Assembly: GCA_028825345.1 (NCBI GenBank)
Contig: JAPKAJ010000056.1
Location: forward strand, 1-11,796
Direction of reading: 5' to 3'
From: Arenicellales bacterium
Lineage (GTDB): Bacteria > Pseudomonadota > Gammaproteobacteria > Arenicellales > UBA868
Length of the DNA stretch: 11,796 bases
The first letter of the stretch is position 1. Each line of letters opens with the position of its first letter. Made by a program: the position numbers and the translations under genes. The notes beneath the pieces are model-generated. The model saw only the letters and a program-made list of their open reading frames with translations, ran no database searches and was not told where the DNA came from. Shown piece after piece: positions 1 to 6,993 of the stretch.

Positions 1-1
1 T

Positions 2-394
2 ACTAACGTGTCAAGCTGGCCAGTGACTCACAATTTGACTGTCGACATAGGCAGCGGTGTTATTTGCATGAATTTTGGCGGCACAACCGCCTGGCCAAGT
101 GCCCAGATAGACCATACCTCGGGGGCCTACAAGATCAATGTCAACGCAAACCCATGGGTCTTCGTGTTCAAGAATGGCCAATGGTATGGCGGCACCTGGG
201 AGTGGATGACACCCAATGGTAACTGCAAACCCATGGCTTCAGTCGCTGGCGACCATATCAAGCAGCCACCGCTGGCAGATTGGAGTCCGAGATCAGGCGA
301 GACGCTCTACTTCATGGTTTCATCTATTGCCCGTGGCGCCAATCTGAATAACTACCAGGCACGAACCGATGCCGTCAAAGTAATCTGGCCCTAA
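2..394 (+). CDS. Partial protein of unknown function, 3' end only
   Basis: The frame is open to the left edge of the window, so this is probably the C-terminal part of a longer gene. A GTG at 8 could be a start, but no ribosome binding site can be seen before it. The 129 or so visible residues are rich in Trp, Gly and Asn, with no membrane segment and few charged residues, which suits a beta-rich exported or surface domain. Visible landmarks are NPWVFVFKNGQWYGGTWEW in the middle, GDHIKQPPL, and a C-terminal stretch SGETLYFMVSSIARG that runs into a final KVIWP. Only two cysteines are present (VICMNF and NGNCKP) and could pair if the protein is exported. I recall similar Trp-rich ends on uncharacterised bacterial proteins but cannot name a family, and no function is assigned. 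It is convergent with the reductase gene that follows. Confidence 0.7.
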   Translation, partial: TNVSSWPVTHNLTVDIGSGVICMNFGGTTAWPSAQIDHTSGAYKINVNANPWVFVFKNGQWYGGTWEWMTPNGNCKPMASVAGDHIKQPPLADWSPRSGETLYFMVSSIARGANLNNYQARTDAVKVIWP

Positions 395-422
395 AATTTC
401 TCGCACTTCAGATTGAACCGAT

Positions 423-465
423 AGCGAGGAGACTGGGGGTCACTGAGAACTCGCTCTGATTTTTT
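423..465 (+). terminator. Probable rho-independent terminator of the left-edge gene
   Basis: AGCGAG at 423-428 pairs with CTCGCT at 450-455. The loop contains a short inner GAC/GTC pairing (431-433 with 439-441). The stem is followed after CTGA by six T residues at 460-465. It lies 28 bases after the stop of the plus-strand gene and fits a terminator for that gene. The 3' half and the T run fall inside the coding end of the convergent reductase gene (stop at 440-442). The loop is long, so the call is moderate. Confidence 0.4.
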
Positions 466-1438
466 CCAGTAGCGCGTCGTTTATTTTGCGCGGACCTGTA
501 TCATGCCGGTTCCGGTAGCGGCGCTCAGCCGGTAGACGTACACCATCCAGTTGGCCTAGGCGCTTGATAAATTCTTCGCTTTGCTCCTGCCAGACACCGC
601 CTGAGAGAATTTCGGGATTCATTGCCAGGATAAACTGACCGCCTTGTGGTGGACCGCCATCGCCGCTGTCGCGCTCTTTCGAAGCAAAGCTTGCGGTTTC
701 ACCCACAAGAGGTCCGGCCAGCAGTTCGATCATCATCGCGATATGCGAGCCCTTGTGGCCACCAAAAGGCAAAAGCACGCCTTTGATGATCTGAGCCGGG
801 TCAGTGGTTGATTCGCCGTTTTCATCAAGGCCAGTACCCAGTGGCACCGGCCTGTCGTCTCGAGCTGCGATCTGTACATCACCCATGGCCATGGCAGCTG
901 TCGCCATGTCAAAAACCAGTGGTAGGGCATTGGGACGCGGCCAGGCGAAAGATAAGGGGTTGGTCCCATAAAGAGGCTTGCTCGCGCCGAAAGGTGCCAC
1001 ACTGGGCATGTAGGAAACGCAACTGATGGCAGTTAGTCCGCGCTCCGCTAATGCCTCAGTTTCGGGCCACAAGGCGGCAAAATGATGTGTTCGGGTAATC
1101 GACAGTATTGCCACACCGTTTTCGTGGGCAGCCTCAGCCAGTGGCTCCAGGCAGCGCTGATGGGCGAGTGGTGCATAGCCCAGATCACCATCGCAATGTA
1201 GAGCAACCGCGGTGCGCGACTGCAGCTTTGGGTCGGCATTACCGTTGACTTTGCCGCTTTGCAACGAGGCAACGTACCCCGGTATGCGGAACAGTCCGTG
1301 GGAATGGGAGCCATCACGCTCAGCCCGCATTACAGTATTCGCAACAGCGTCCGCGTTTTCTTTGTTGGCACCGGCCTGAGTCAGGGCATCTTGAGCTATT
1401 GAAAAAATCTCTGCCAGGGTGAGTTGCGTGGTGCTCAA
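440..1438 (-). CDS. dpkA: Delta1-piperideine-2-carboxylate / delta1-pyrroline-2-carboxylate reductase (LDH2/MDH2 family)
   Basis: This is an NAD(P)H-dependent oxidoreductase of the malate/L-lactate dehydrogenase 2 family. The closest resemblance I recognise is pseudomonad DpkA, which reduces cyclic imino acids in D-lysine, D-proline and pipecolate metabolism. From the proposed start the protein has 332 residues, normal for the family. Landmarks are ERDGSHSHG near residues 40-48 with the family's His-Ser-His, RTHHFAALW near 116-124, YGTNPLSFAWPR near 157-168, and LPFGGHKGS near 223-231. GDGGPPQGG follows, and the gene ends with a basic C-terminus. The frame continues upstream to a TTG at 1576, but that region overlaps the rhodanese reading frame and lies before the family's N-terminus. 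A TTG at 1438-1436 overlaps the rhodanese TGA as TTGA, with GGTGG about ten bases upstream, and gives the expected length. The neighbour does not explain the substrate, so other LDH2 members (ureidoglycolate, malate or lactate dehydrogenase) remain possible. Confidence 0.85.
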   Translation of the reverse strand: MSTTQLTLAEIFSIAQDALTQAGANKENADAVANTVMRAERDGSHSHGLFRIPGYVASLQSGKVNGNADPKLQSRTAVALHCDGDLGYAPLAHQRCLEPLAEAAHENGVAILSITRTHHFAALWPETEALAERGLTAISCVSYMPSVAPFGASKPLYGTNPLSFAWPRPNALPLVFDMATAAMAMGDVQIAARDDRPVPLGTGLDENGESTTDPAQIIKGVLLPFGGHKGSHIAMMIELLAGPLVGETASFASKERDSGDGGPPQGGQFILAMNPEILSGGVWQEQSEEFIKRLGQLDGVRLPAERRYRNRHDTGPRKINDALLEKIRASSQ

Positions 1439-2166
1439 GGCGAAACCACCGTCAGCCCGAGCGATTGCCAGTTCTGCATGCCATCGCGAAAGTAATGGAT
1501 CTTTGCGGCCGGGTATCCCATTCGCAATAAGGTGCGTATCGTCACTGGTGACTGACCGCACCAGATACCGTTGCAAAATAGCACCAGAGTCTTTGCATTT
1601 GAAAAATCAAGCGAGAGGCCTGTGTTCAGGACATCGAACCACTCTTCCATAATTTCCAGCGCGCGTTCCTCATCCTTGAACTCGGTGAAAGCGATATTGA
1701 TCGACCCCGCAAGGGTGCCGCGCCGTGCCCAGTCGCGTGTGCGCGAGTCGATAATCAGCAGACCTTCGTCCCCTGATTCCAACTGCTCCATAAAGCCGAT
1801 CATCTCCAGAGCCCCGATCGTGGTTACCTGATGTGGTGCAAAGGGGTGTATGGGCTGGATCTTGCCGCGGTAGGTCGGCTGGTAGAGTTCGACAATTCGA
1901 TTGTCCCGGTCCTGATCGCGCATCACCGTGACAGTTTTGCCGTTATGGGTCATGGAGAAACTTTTGAGTTCGGCGGTAATCATTACCGGCTTGGTATCTT
2001 CTTCAGCAATAGCCGGTAGTGCAAGTAAGCCGCCCAGTAGCACGCGGAGCAGCCATGCCGAATAACGGGCTTTTTCATTTAAGTTTCGCCTTTGATCAAA
2101 AACACGGGCCCAGTATAGTTTTTTTTGCCGGGCTCGTATCGTTATACATGGAGTGCCAGACAGCAC
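1435..2166 (-). CDS. Exported rhodanese-like domain protein
   Basis: The C-terminal two thirds is a rhodanese fold: LLIIDSRTRDWARRGTLAG near residues 136-154, the active-site loop with Cys198 in CNGIWCGQS (198-206), and HYFRDGMQNWQSLGL near 224-238. The second cysteine (Cys203) lies within the loop. Before the domain is a region (60-120) that I associate with a family of periplasmic rhodanese-like proteins. A hydrophobic signal segment spans residues 36-54 and ends in PAIA before EED, a good signal-peptidase site, so the protein probably acts in the periplasm. The only start codon in frame upstream of the signal is a GTG at 2166, which would add about 30 unlikely residues. An ATG at 2078 with AAAGGCG upstream would begin the signal peptide exactly, but it is one base out of frame (see findings). 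Thiosulfate or persulfide sulfur transfer is a family inference only. Its stop overlaps the start of the reductase gene. Confidence 0.8.
   Translation of the reverse strand: MLSGTPCITIRARQKKLYWARVFDQRRNLNEKARYSAWLLRVLLGGLLALPAIAEEDTKPVMITAELKSFSMTHNGKTVTVMRDQDRDNRIVELYQPTYRGKIQPIHPFAPHQVTTIGALEMIGFMEQLESGDEGLLIIDSRTRDWARRGTLAGSINIAFTEFKDEERALEIMEEWFDVLNTGLSLDFSNAKTLVLFCNGIWCGQSPVTIRTLLRMGYPAAKIHYFRDGMQNWQSLGLTVVSP
2112..2117 (-). promoter_or_regulatory. Possible -10 element for the rhodanese-reductase pair
   Basis: Read on the minus strand this is TATACT, preceded by a run of eight A residues (2119-2126). No good -35 hexamer is found at 16-18 bases. A transcript starting near 2105 would begin downstream of the GTG at 2166 and just before the ATG at 2078. 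That favours the later start for the rhodanese gene. Confidence 0.3.
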
Positions 2167-2201
2167 GGCATTCTTCGTGATGAGAGGCGCTGGTGATGTT
2201 C

Positions 2202-2207
2202 TACAAT
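2202..2207 (+). promoter_or_regulatory. Possible -10 element for tdk
   Basis: TACAAT lies 33 bases before the GTG start of tdk and matches the sigma-70 -10 consensus at five of six bases. The -35 region at the proper distance is poor, so this may be a weak or activated promoter. Confidence 0.3.
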
Positions 2208-2240
2208 CCCCGCTGATGTGTTAACGAACAGGCGAACACG

Positions 2241-2828
2241 GTGGCGAAGCTCTATTTCTACTATTCGGCAATGAATGCTGGCAAGACGACGAATCTACTG
2301 CAGTCGAACTATAACTATGCTGAGCGTGGCATGAACACGCTGGTGCTGAAACCACGCATCGATAATCGGGCAGGGGAAAGCCGGGTTCGTTCACGAATCG
2401 GTCTTGAGGCCGATGCGATCGATGTGGGTCCCGAAGTCGACCTGCGCCAGTTGGTGGTTCGAGAAGGTGAGGAACAAGCCGTGCATTGTGTGTTGGTGGA
2501 TGAGGCTCAGTTTCTCAGCGCCCAGCAGGTCGGACAGCTTACCGAAGTCGTCGACACGCTGGATATACCAGTACTCGCCTATGGGTTGCGTACCGATTTT
2601 CTTGGAGAACTGTTCGAAGGTGCGCAGTTACTGCTGGCATTGGCAGACGAATTACGTGAGATCAAGACCGTGTGTCACTGCGGTCGCAAAGCCATCATGA
2701 CGGTGCGTTTTGACGGCGAGGGCAGGCCGATGCGGGCTGGTGATCAGATTCAGATTGGCGGTAATGAGACCTATATCTCGATGTGCCGGCGTCACTTCAA
2801 GGAAAGCCTGCAGGGCAGCGCGAACTGA
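2241..2828 (+). CDS. tdk: Thymidine kinase (class II)
   Basis: The enzyme phosphorylates thymidine to dTMP with ATP in the cytosolic pyrimidine salvage pathway. The 195-residue protein follows E. coli Tdk (about 205 residues) nearly throughout. The P-loop SAMNAGKT spans residues 9-16, SRIGLEA 51-57, and VLVDEAQF 84-91 with Glu88 at the position of the catalytic base. YGLRTDF spans 114-120. The zinc-binding lasso region supplies Cys145, Cys147, Cys182 and His185 (CHCGRKA and MCRRH). IGGNETY at 172-178 belongs to the nucleoside-binding lasso. The start is GTG, with AGGCG ending seven bases upstream. The gene stands alone: it is divergent from the rhodanese gene and convergent with the nitroreductase. 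No key residue is missing and function is likely intact. Confidence 0.97.
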   Translation: MAKLYFYYSAMNAGKTTNLLQSNYNYAERGMNTLVLKPRIDNRAGESRVRSRIGLEADAIDVGPEVDLRQLVVREGEEQAVHCVLVDEAQFLSAQQVGQLTEVVDTLDIPVLAYGLRTDFLGELFEGAQLLLALADELREIKTVCHCGRKAIMTVRFDGEGRPMRAGDQIQIGGNETYISMCRRHFKESLQGSAN

Positions 2829-2842
2829 GCGCCATCTCACTG

Positions 2843-2873
2843 CCGGAAACGTTCGGACTGACTGTACTCAGTC
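2843..2873. terminator. Weak hairpins between tdk and the nitroreductase gene
   Basis: Two small inverted repeats lie in this convergent junction. CCGGA (2843-2847) pairs with TTCGG (2852-2856), with one G-T pair. GACTGA (2856-2861) pairs with TCAGTC (2868-2873) around a six-base loop. The second overlaps the nitroreductase stop codon. Neither has a T run on either strand, so a shared bidirectional terminator is only a possibility. Confidence 0.25.
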
Positions 2874-3560
2874 GATAAAACTGACCCAGTCGTCAACTGC
2901 TTCACGCTCAGTCGTCAAGCGGTTCTCGATCGCGCTGTTATCGGCGTAGCCCAAAGACATACCACACACCAGAGTCTCGTTATCATTCATTTCGAGATAC
3001 GAATGAATCACCCGGTGAAATGGTGTAAAGGCTGCTTGTGGGCAGGTATCCAGGCCACGGGCCCGGGCAGCAACCATGATGTTCTGAAGGAACATACCGT
3101 AGTCCAACCAACTGCCCTTCTCCAGTACCCTGTCTATGCTGAAAATCAGCCCAACTGGCGCATCAAAAAATACATAGTTGCGTCCGTGCTGTTGGTGCAT
3201 TGCCGTCTTGTCGTCCCTGGTGATGCCCAGCAGGCCATACAGGTCCCAGCCGATTTTGCGCCGGCGTTCGAGGTAAGGAGAGATCCATTTGTTGGGGTAA
3301 TAGGCGTATTCAGAAGTATGTTGCGCCGCCTCATCCGGATTGTTGTACACCGACAGTATGTTTTTACTGATGCCGGTCAAGGCCTTGCCGGTCAGGACAT
3401 ATACCCGCCACGGTTGGGTATTGGTACCTGAGGGCGCCCGCGATGCGGTGGCGAGGATCGCACGGATCGTTGCCCGCTCGACCGGCGTTGGCAAAAAGGC
3501 CCGTATCGAGCGTCTTGAAGCAATCGCTTCATCGACTGGATTGTTGTCAGGGGTATTCAT
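2868..3560 (-). CDS. Nitroreductase family flavoprotein (PnbA-like)
   Basis: This is an FMN-dependent NAD(P)H oxidoreductase of the nitroreductase superfamily, probably a cytosolic homodimer. At 230 residues it is of usual length. RRSIRAF at residues 16-22 supplies the basic FMN-phosphate contacts. SGTNTQPW at 44-51 is the flavin-binding signature. The dimer-helix segment LDYGMFLQN begins at 152 and is followed by ARARGLDTCPQ. GMSLGYAD at 200-207 closes the FMN site. FFDAPVGLIF (131-140) and the ERRRKIG insertion (98-104) match the group that includes the nitrobenzoate reductases. The physiological substrate cannot be told from sequence. It starts at ATG 3560 with a poor Shine-Dalgarno sequence, 41 bases after the last antiporter gene on the same strand. 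It may therefore be read from that operon, although it has no evident role in the complex. Confidence 0.92.
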   Translation of the reverse strand: MNTPDNNPVDEAIASRRSIRAFLPTPVERATIRAILATASRAPSGTNTQPWRVYVLTGKALTGISKNILSVYNNPDEAAQHTSEYAYYPNKWISPYLERRRKIGWDLYGLLGITRDDKTAMHQQHGRNYVFFDAPVGLIFSIDRVLEKGSWLDYGMFLQNIMVAARARGLDTCPQAAFTPFHRVIHSYLEMNDNETLVCGMSLGYADNSAIENRLTTEREAVDDWVSFID

Positions 3561-3601
3561 CAGATCGGATCGTTATAAACGAAGGTTGTCGGTAATTGAT
3601 C

Positions 3602-5293
3602 TTACAGGTAGTACAGTATCAAGCTCGCCGCGAGCAGCACCGCCACCCACAATACCATCGAGCCGGTCGGCCAGGATCTCGCCAGAGTGCCCTCGGGGCC
3701 ATAGTGACGCACAACCGAGCGCATAACGACACGGCTGGCATGTTGTGTGGCCTGGCCCAGAGTGTCGCTGACGGCGGTCAATCCTTGAGTGCAGTGGCGC
3801 ACCCAACGTGGCGCCAAGCGGCGATATAGCCACTCGACATCAATGTTGGTAGAGCGCAGTTCAGGCGGGTAAATTCCTGAAACCTTGAGCCAGGCAAACG
3901 CAGCGGCTGAAAAAACCAGCAACTGGATCTGCGCCAGTATATGGCTGCCGTCGAAAGGCGCATAGCCCGTCGAGAATGGCAGCAGCTCATAAAGCGCCCA
4001 CGGATAACAGCCGATTAAGACGCAAAGCACAGCCGCCAGACCCATCGCGGCCAGCATGTTTAGCGGTGGCTCGGTGGTCCGGATACCACTGTCGTGGGAG
4101 AAAAAAGCGAAAAAAGGAATCTTGATGCCGGCATGGTGAAATACACCTGCCGAGGCGAATAGCAGTGCCAGCCAGACCCCCGGGTGACCTTCTTCCAGCA
4201 CCGCGACCATAACCATGGATTTGCTGACGAAGCCGCTGAAAAGCGGAAAGGCCGAGATCGATGCTGCGCCGACGATGCACAGGCTGGCGGTAACAGGCAT
4301 GCTTTTGTACAGCCCGCCCAGATCAGAGCCATTGATGCGCCCGGTCATGTGCAGTACGGCGCCCATCGACATCATCAGCAGGCCTTTAAAGATCACATCG
4401 TTAAAGGCGTGAGCGATCGCACCATTCATAGCCAGCGCCGTACCCAGACCAATACCCACGACCATGAAGCCGATCTGGTTGATCATGCTGTAGGCAAGCA
4501 CGCGGCGCAGGTCGTTTTCAATCACGGCGTAAAAGATCGGAAAACAGGTCATGGTCGCGCCGATGTAGACCAAGGCCTCGGTGCCAGCAAAGCCGCGCGC
4601 CAGAGCGTAGACCGCGACCTTGGTGGTAAAGGCACTGAGAAAAACCGTGCCGGTCGGGGTGGCCTCGGGGTAGGCATCTGTGAGCCAGTTGTGCAGCAAG
4701 GGAAAGGCGCACTTGATGCCAAAGGCGATAAAGATCAGGAAGCTTCCCGCGCCATTCAAACCGATATGGTTAAAGGCTAGCGAGCCACTGTGCCGATACA
4801 GCATCAGCGCGCCGGCGAGCAGCAGGACGCCCGATAGCACCTGGATCACAAGGTAGCGCATACCGGCACCCCAGGCCCGATCAGTGCGGTTGGCAAATAT
4901 TAGAAACGCCGAGGTCAGGGCCAGTATTTCCCAGAACAAGAACAAGGTCAAAAGGTCACCTGCGAAGACCGCCCCGATTGCACTGCCGGCATACAGCAAC
5001 GCTGCGACATGTTGGCTACGGTCGTCAACGTGTAGCGAGAAGACAATGCCGATAAATGCGCCGATGTGAAACAGGATGCCGAACAGCATGCTCAATTTAT
5101 CAACGCGCAGCGGTTCCAGATACAGGTCCATAAAGGCGACACGCACCAGAAGATCTGGGGTGAGATTCATCAGCGCGAGTCCGCCGACCAGTGGCACGGC
5201 CAGCATGACTACTTGACGTGCCCGCCGCGGCAGCACCGCAGCTGCCAGCGCCGCCAGGTAGAAAAGCACAAAAGGCGGTAGTTCAGCCATCAC
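3602..5293 (-). CDS. mnhD: Mrp/Mnh-type antiporter subunit D3 (ND5/ND2-like, with C-terminal tail)
   Basis: This is an integral membrane channel subunit of the complex I/Mrp antiporter superfamily, 563 residues long. The expected residues are present: Glu122 in LFLFWEIL (TM5), Lys194 in GIKCAFPLLHNWL (TM7), Lys225 in FTTKVAVY (TM8), Lys303 in FNDVIFKG, and Lys358 in GFVSKSM (TM12). HHAGIKIPFFAFF at 386-398 is typical of the MnhD-like proteins found in split Mrp operons. After about residue 480 there is a tail, STNIDVEWLYRRLAP, then an amphipathic basic stretch and a last hydrophobic segment at 545-563. This arrangement recalls the lateral helix and final TM of NuoL/MrpA. The start is GTG at 5293 or the adjacent ATG at 5290. 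The gene overlaps the preceding small gene by 11 or 8 bases. It likely forms one of three ion/proton half-channel modules in the complex. Which ion it carries is unknown. Confidence 0.93.
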   Translation of the reverse strand: MMAELPPFVLFYLAALAAAVLPRRARQVVMLAVPLVGGLALMNLTPDLLVRVAFMDLYLEPLRVDKLSMLFGILFHIGAFIGIVFSLHVDDRSQHVAALLYAGSAIGAVFAGDLLTLFLFWEILALTSAFLIFANRTDRAWGAGMRYLVIQVLSGVLLLAGALMLYRHSGSLAFNHIGLNGAGSFLIFIAFGIKCAFPLLHNWLTDAYPEATPTGTVFLSAFTTKVAVYALARGFAGTEALVYIGATMTCFPIFYAVIENDLRRVLAYSMINQIGFMVVGIGLGTALAMNGAIAHAFNDVIFKGLLMMSMGAVLHMTGRINGSDLGGLYKSMPVTASLCIVGAASISAFPLFSGFVSKSMVMVAVLEEGHPGVWLALLFASAGVFHHAGIKIPFFAFFSHDSGIRTTEPPLNMLAAMGLAAVLCVLIGCYPWALYELLPFSTGYAPFDGSHILAQIQLLVFSAAAFAWLKVSGIYPPELRSTNIDVEWLYRRLAPRWVRHCTQGLTAVSDTLGQATQHASRVVMRSVVRHYGPEGTLARSWPTGSMVLWVAVLLAASLILYYL

Positions 5294-5534
5294 GATCGTA
5301 GTAATCCTCGGCGCGCATCAGCAGCTTGCGCAACTCTTTGGCTACCAGCACCAGTACCACGCAGGCGACAAAACCGTAAATGGCATAAAAGCCCCATACC
5401 CCTTCCCAGGGATGCACGATGTGGCGGTGGTAAACAAAGTCGGCACCGATGGTGGCGATACACATAGCGACCAGCGCCCACAGCACCCGTCGTACGTTTT
5501 GCGGTTTGTCAAAGATATGAACCTTGTCGTTCAT
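5283..5534 (-). CDS. Small two-TM protein of unknown function in the antiporter operon
   Basis: The protein has 83 residues and no function I can name. I recall similar short proteins beside split Mrp operons in proteobacteria, but this rests on memory. It has two hydrophobic segments, about 17-34 and 46-65. They are separated by a short polar loop, YHRHIVHPWEG (35-45), with three histidines (36, 38, 41) and Glu44. The N-terminus is polar with HIFDKPQNVRR (6-16). The C-terminus is charged: KELRKLLMR then EDYYDRDG. The positively charged residues suggest both ends are cytosolic and the His loop is periplasmic. The gene sits exactly between subunits D2 and D3, seven bases after one stop and overlapping the next start, so it is translated with them. 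An accessory or linker subunit is the likeliest role. Confidence 0.88.
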   Translation of the reverse strand: MNDKVHIFDKPQNVRRVLWALVAMCIATIGADFVYHRHIVHPWEGVWGFYAIYGFVACVVLVLVAKELRKLLMRAEDYYDRDG

Positions 5535-5541
5535 CGGAGTC

Positions 5542-6993
5542 TCAAGGAATCAGCATGCCCGCCAGTTGGTAAACTGGGCCAGGAAAGAAAAATAGCGTGA
5601 CACAGGCCGCCGTGGTTATGCCAATGGCCACCAGGCAGGGTAATGGGGCCTCGTTGAACTGCACCGTGGTTTTAGGCGATTGGCCGAAAAAAGCTCGCAA
5701 CGGAATGGGTAAAAGATAAGCGATGTTCAGCAGTGTGCTCAGCATCAGAACCCCGACCAGTATGCCGTAGCCCGCATCAAGCGCTCCGAGTGCGAGATAC
5801 CATTTTCCCCATAAGCCGCCCGTCGGTGGCAACCCAGCGATACTGAGACTCGCGATCAGGAAGGCTCCCATGGTGAGCGGCATTTGCCGACCGAGTCCAT
5901 CGAGTTCACTGACCCGGGTTTTGTGGGTAGCCACCAGAATCGCTCCAGCACAGAAAAACAAAGTGATCTTGCCGACCGCGTGGGTAGCGATGTGCACGGC
6001 TGCGCCAGAAATACTGGCCGCGTTGGCCAGCACTGCGCCAAGGACCACGTAAGACAACTGGCTGATGGTGGAATAAGCCAGACGGCGTTTGAGATTGTCC
6101 TGGTACAGCGCGACAAGTGAGGCGCCGATAATAGTCAGCGCTGCCATCCATAAAAGGGCTGTGCTGGCCGTGCTGCCCCCGACCAGATCGATACCAAAAA
6201 TATAGACCGTGACCTTGAGGATGGAAAAAACACCTGCTTTTACCACTGCAACGGCGTGCAACAGTGCGCTTACCGGAGTGGGGGCTACCATCGCGGCTGG
6301 TAGCCACCGATGGAAAGGCATCAGTGCGGCTTTGCCGATACCGAAGACGAAAAGCCCATAGAGAATCCCAATGACCAGCGGTGAAGCCTGCCCCGCAAGG
6401 ATGCCGCCTGGCTTAAAGCCGGTGGTGCCGGTTAACTGCCAGGTCCAGATCACCGCCAGCAGCAAAAACCCTATGGAAGTGCCCATCAGGACACCCAGAT
6501 ATACCCGCCCCCCACGACGGGCTTCTGGCGTACCGGCATGGGTAACAAGCGGATAAGTCGAGATCGTCAATAATTCGTAAAAAAGGAATAGCGTAAACAG
6601 ATTCTGCGCCAGGGCTATTCCCATGGTGGCGCCGATTGCGATGGCGAAAAACGCATAGAAGCGGGTCTGGTGGATTTCATGATGGCCGCGCATATAGCCG
6701 ATGGCATAGATCGTCGTGACGATCCACAAAGACGAGGCAATCAGTGCAAAGAGTAATCCCAATGGCTCCACCTGCAGTGCCAGTGGTACTCCGGGCACCG
6801 GTATGGCCAGCAACAGGCCAGGGGTTTCCCCGGCCAGTACGTCCGGAACCAATGAGGCAACCTCAGCCAGCAGTAATAGGCCAGTTGCGACGCTAACTGT
6901 CTCGCGCAGATTGGGCCGGTTGCCGGTGACAACGATCAGCCCGGCTCCGATAAACGGTGTCAGTACGATCAGAAATAGCATCGAGTCGCTCAT
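5542..6993 (-). CDS. Mrp/Mnh-type antiporter subunit D2 (MrpA N-terminal/NuoL-like core)
   Basis: This is a proton-conducting membrane subunit of 483 residues from an ATG at 6993. That ATG overlaps the D1 stop as ATGA and is preceded by GGGGGA at good spacing. The frame stays open upstream to 7269, but that part is only overlap with D1. Key residues are Glu140 in FLFYELL (TM5), Lys221 in GIGKAALMPFHRWLP (TM7), APTPVSALLHAVAVVKAG (237-254) with His246 and Lys252 (TM8), HIATHAVGKITLFF with His338 and Lys342, and Lys397 in GLWGKWYLA (TM12). The PFH-WLP-AM-APTPVSALLHA signature is that of NuoL, NuoM and the N-terminal half of MrpA, rather than the D1 type. It ends near TM14, without the MrpA extension. 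The extension's counterpart is encoded separately at 9231-9788. It most likely replaces the MrpA channel core in this complex. Confidence 0.93.
   Translation of the reverse strand: MSDSMLFLIVLTPFIGAGLIVVTGNRPNLRETVSVATGLLLLAEVASLVPDVLAGETPGLLLAIPVPGVPLALQVEPLGLLFALIASSLWIVTTIYAIGYMRGHHEIHQTRFYAFFAIAIGATMGIALAQNLFTLFLFYELLTISTYPLVTHAGTPEARRGGRVYLGVLMGTSIGFLLLAVIWTWQLTGTTGFKPGGILAGQASPLVIGILYGLFVFGIGKAALMPFHRWLPAAMVAPTPVSALLHAVAVVKAGVFSILKVTVYIFGIDLVGGSTASTALLWMAALTIIGASLVALYQDNLKRRLAYSTISQLSYVVLGAVLANAASISGAAVHIATHAVGKITLFFCAGAILVATHKTRVSELDGLGRQMPLTMGAFLIASLSIAGLPPTGGLWGKWYLALGALDAGYGILVGVLMLSTLLNIAYLLPIPLRAFFGQSPKTTVQFNEAPLPCLVAIGITTAACVTLFFFPGPVYQLAGMLIP

Noticed and set aside
1439..1576. 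N-terminal extension of the reductase to the TTG at 1576
   Set aside because: This stretch overlaps the rhodanese active-site coding region in another frame, and the added 46 residues do not resemble the LDH2 family.
3003..3431. Plus-strand open frame of 142 codons opposite the nitroreductase
   Set aside because: It lies wholly within the nitroreductase gene, which has clear family motifs. The antisense product shows no domain and no ribosome site.
4184..4780. Long plus-strand open frame of 198 codons opposite D3
   Set aside because: It is antisense to a strongly supported membrane protein. Its His-, Gln- and Asp-rich content is what reversing hydrophobic codons produces, and it shows no recognisable motif.
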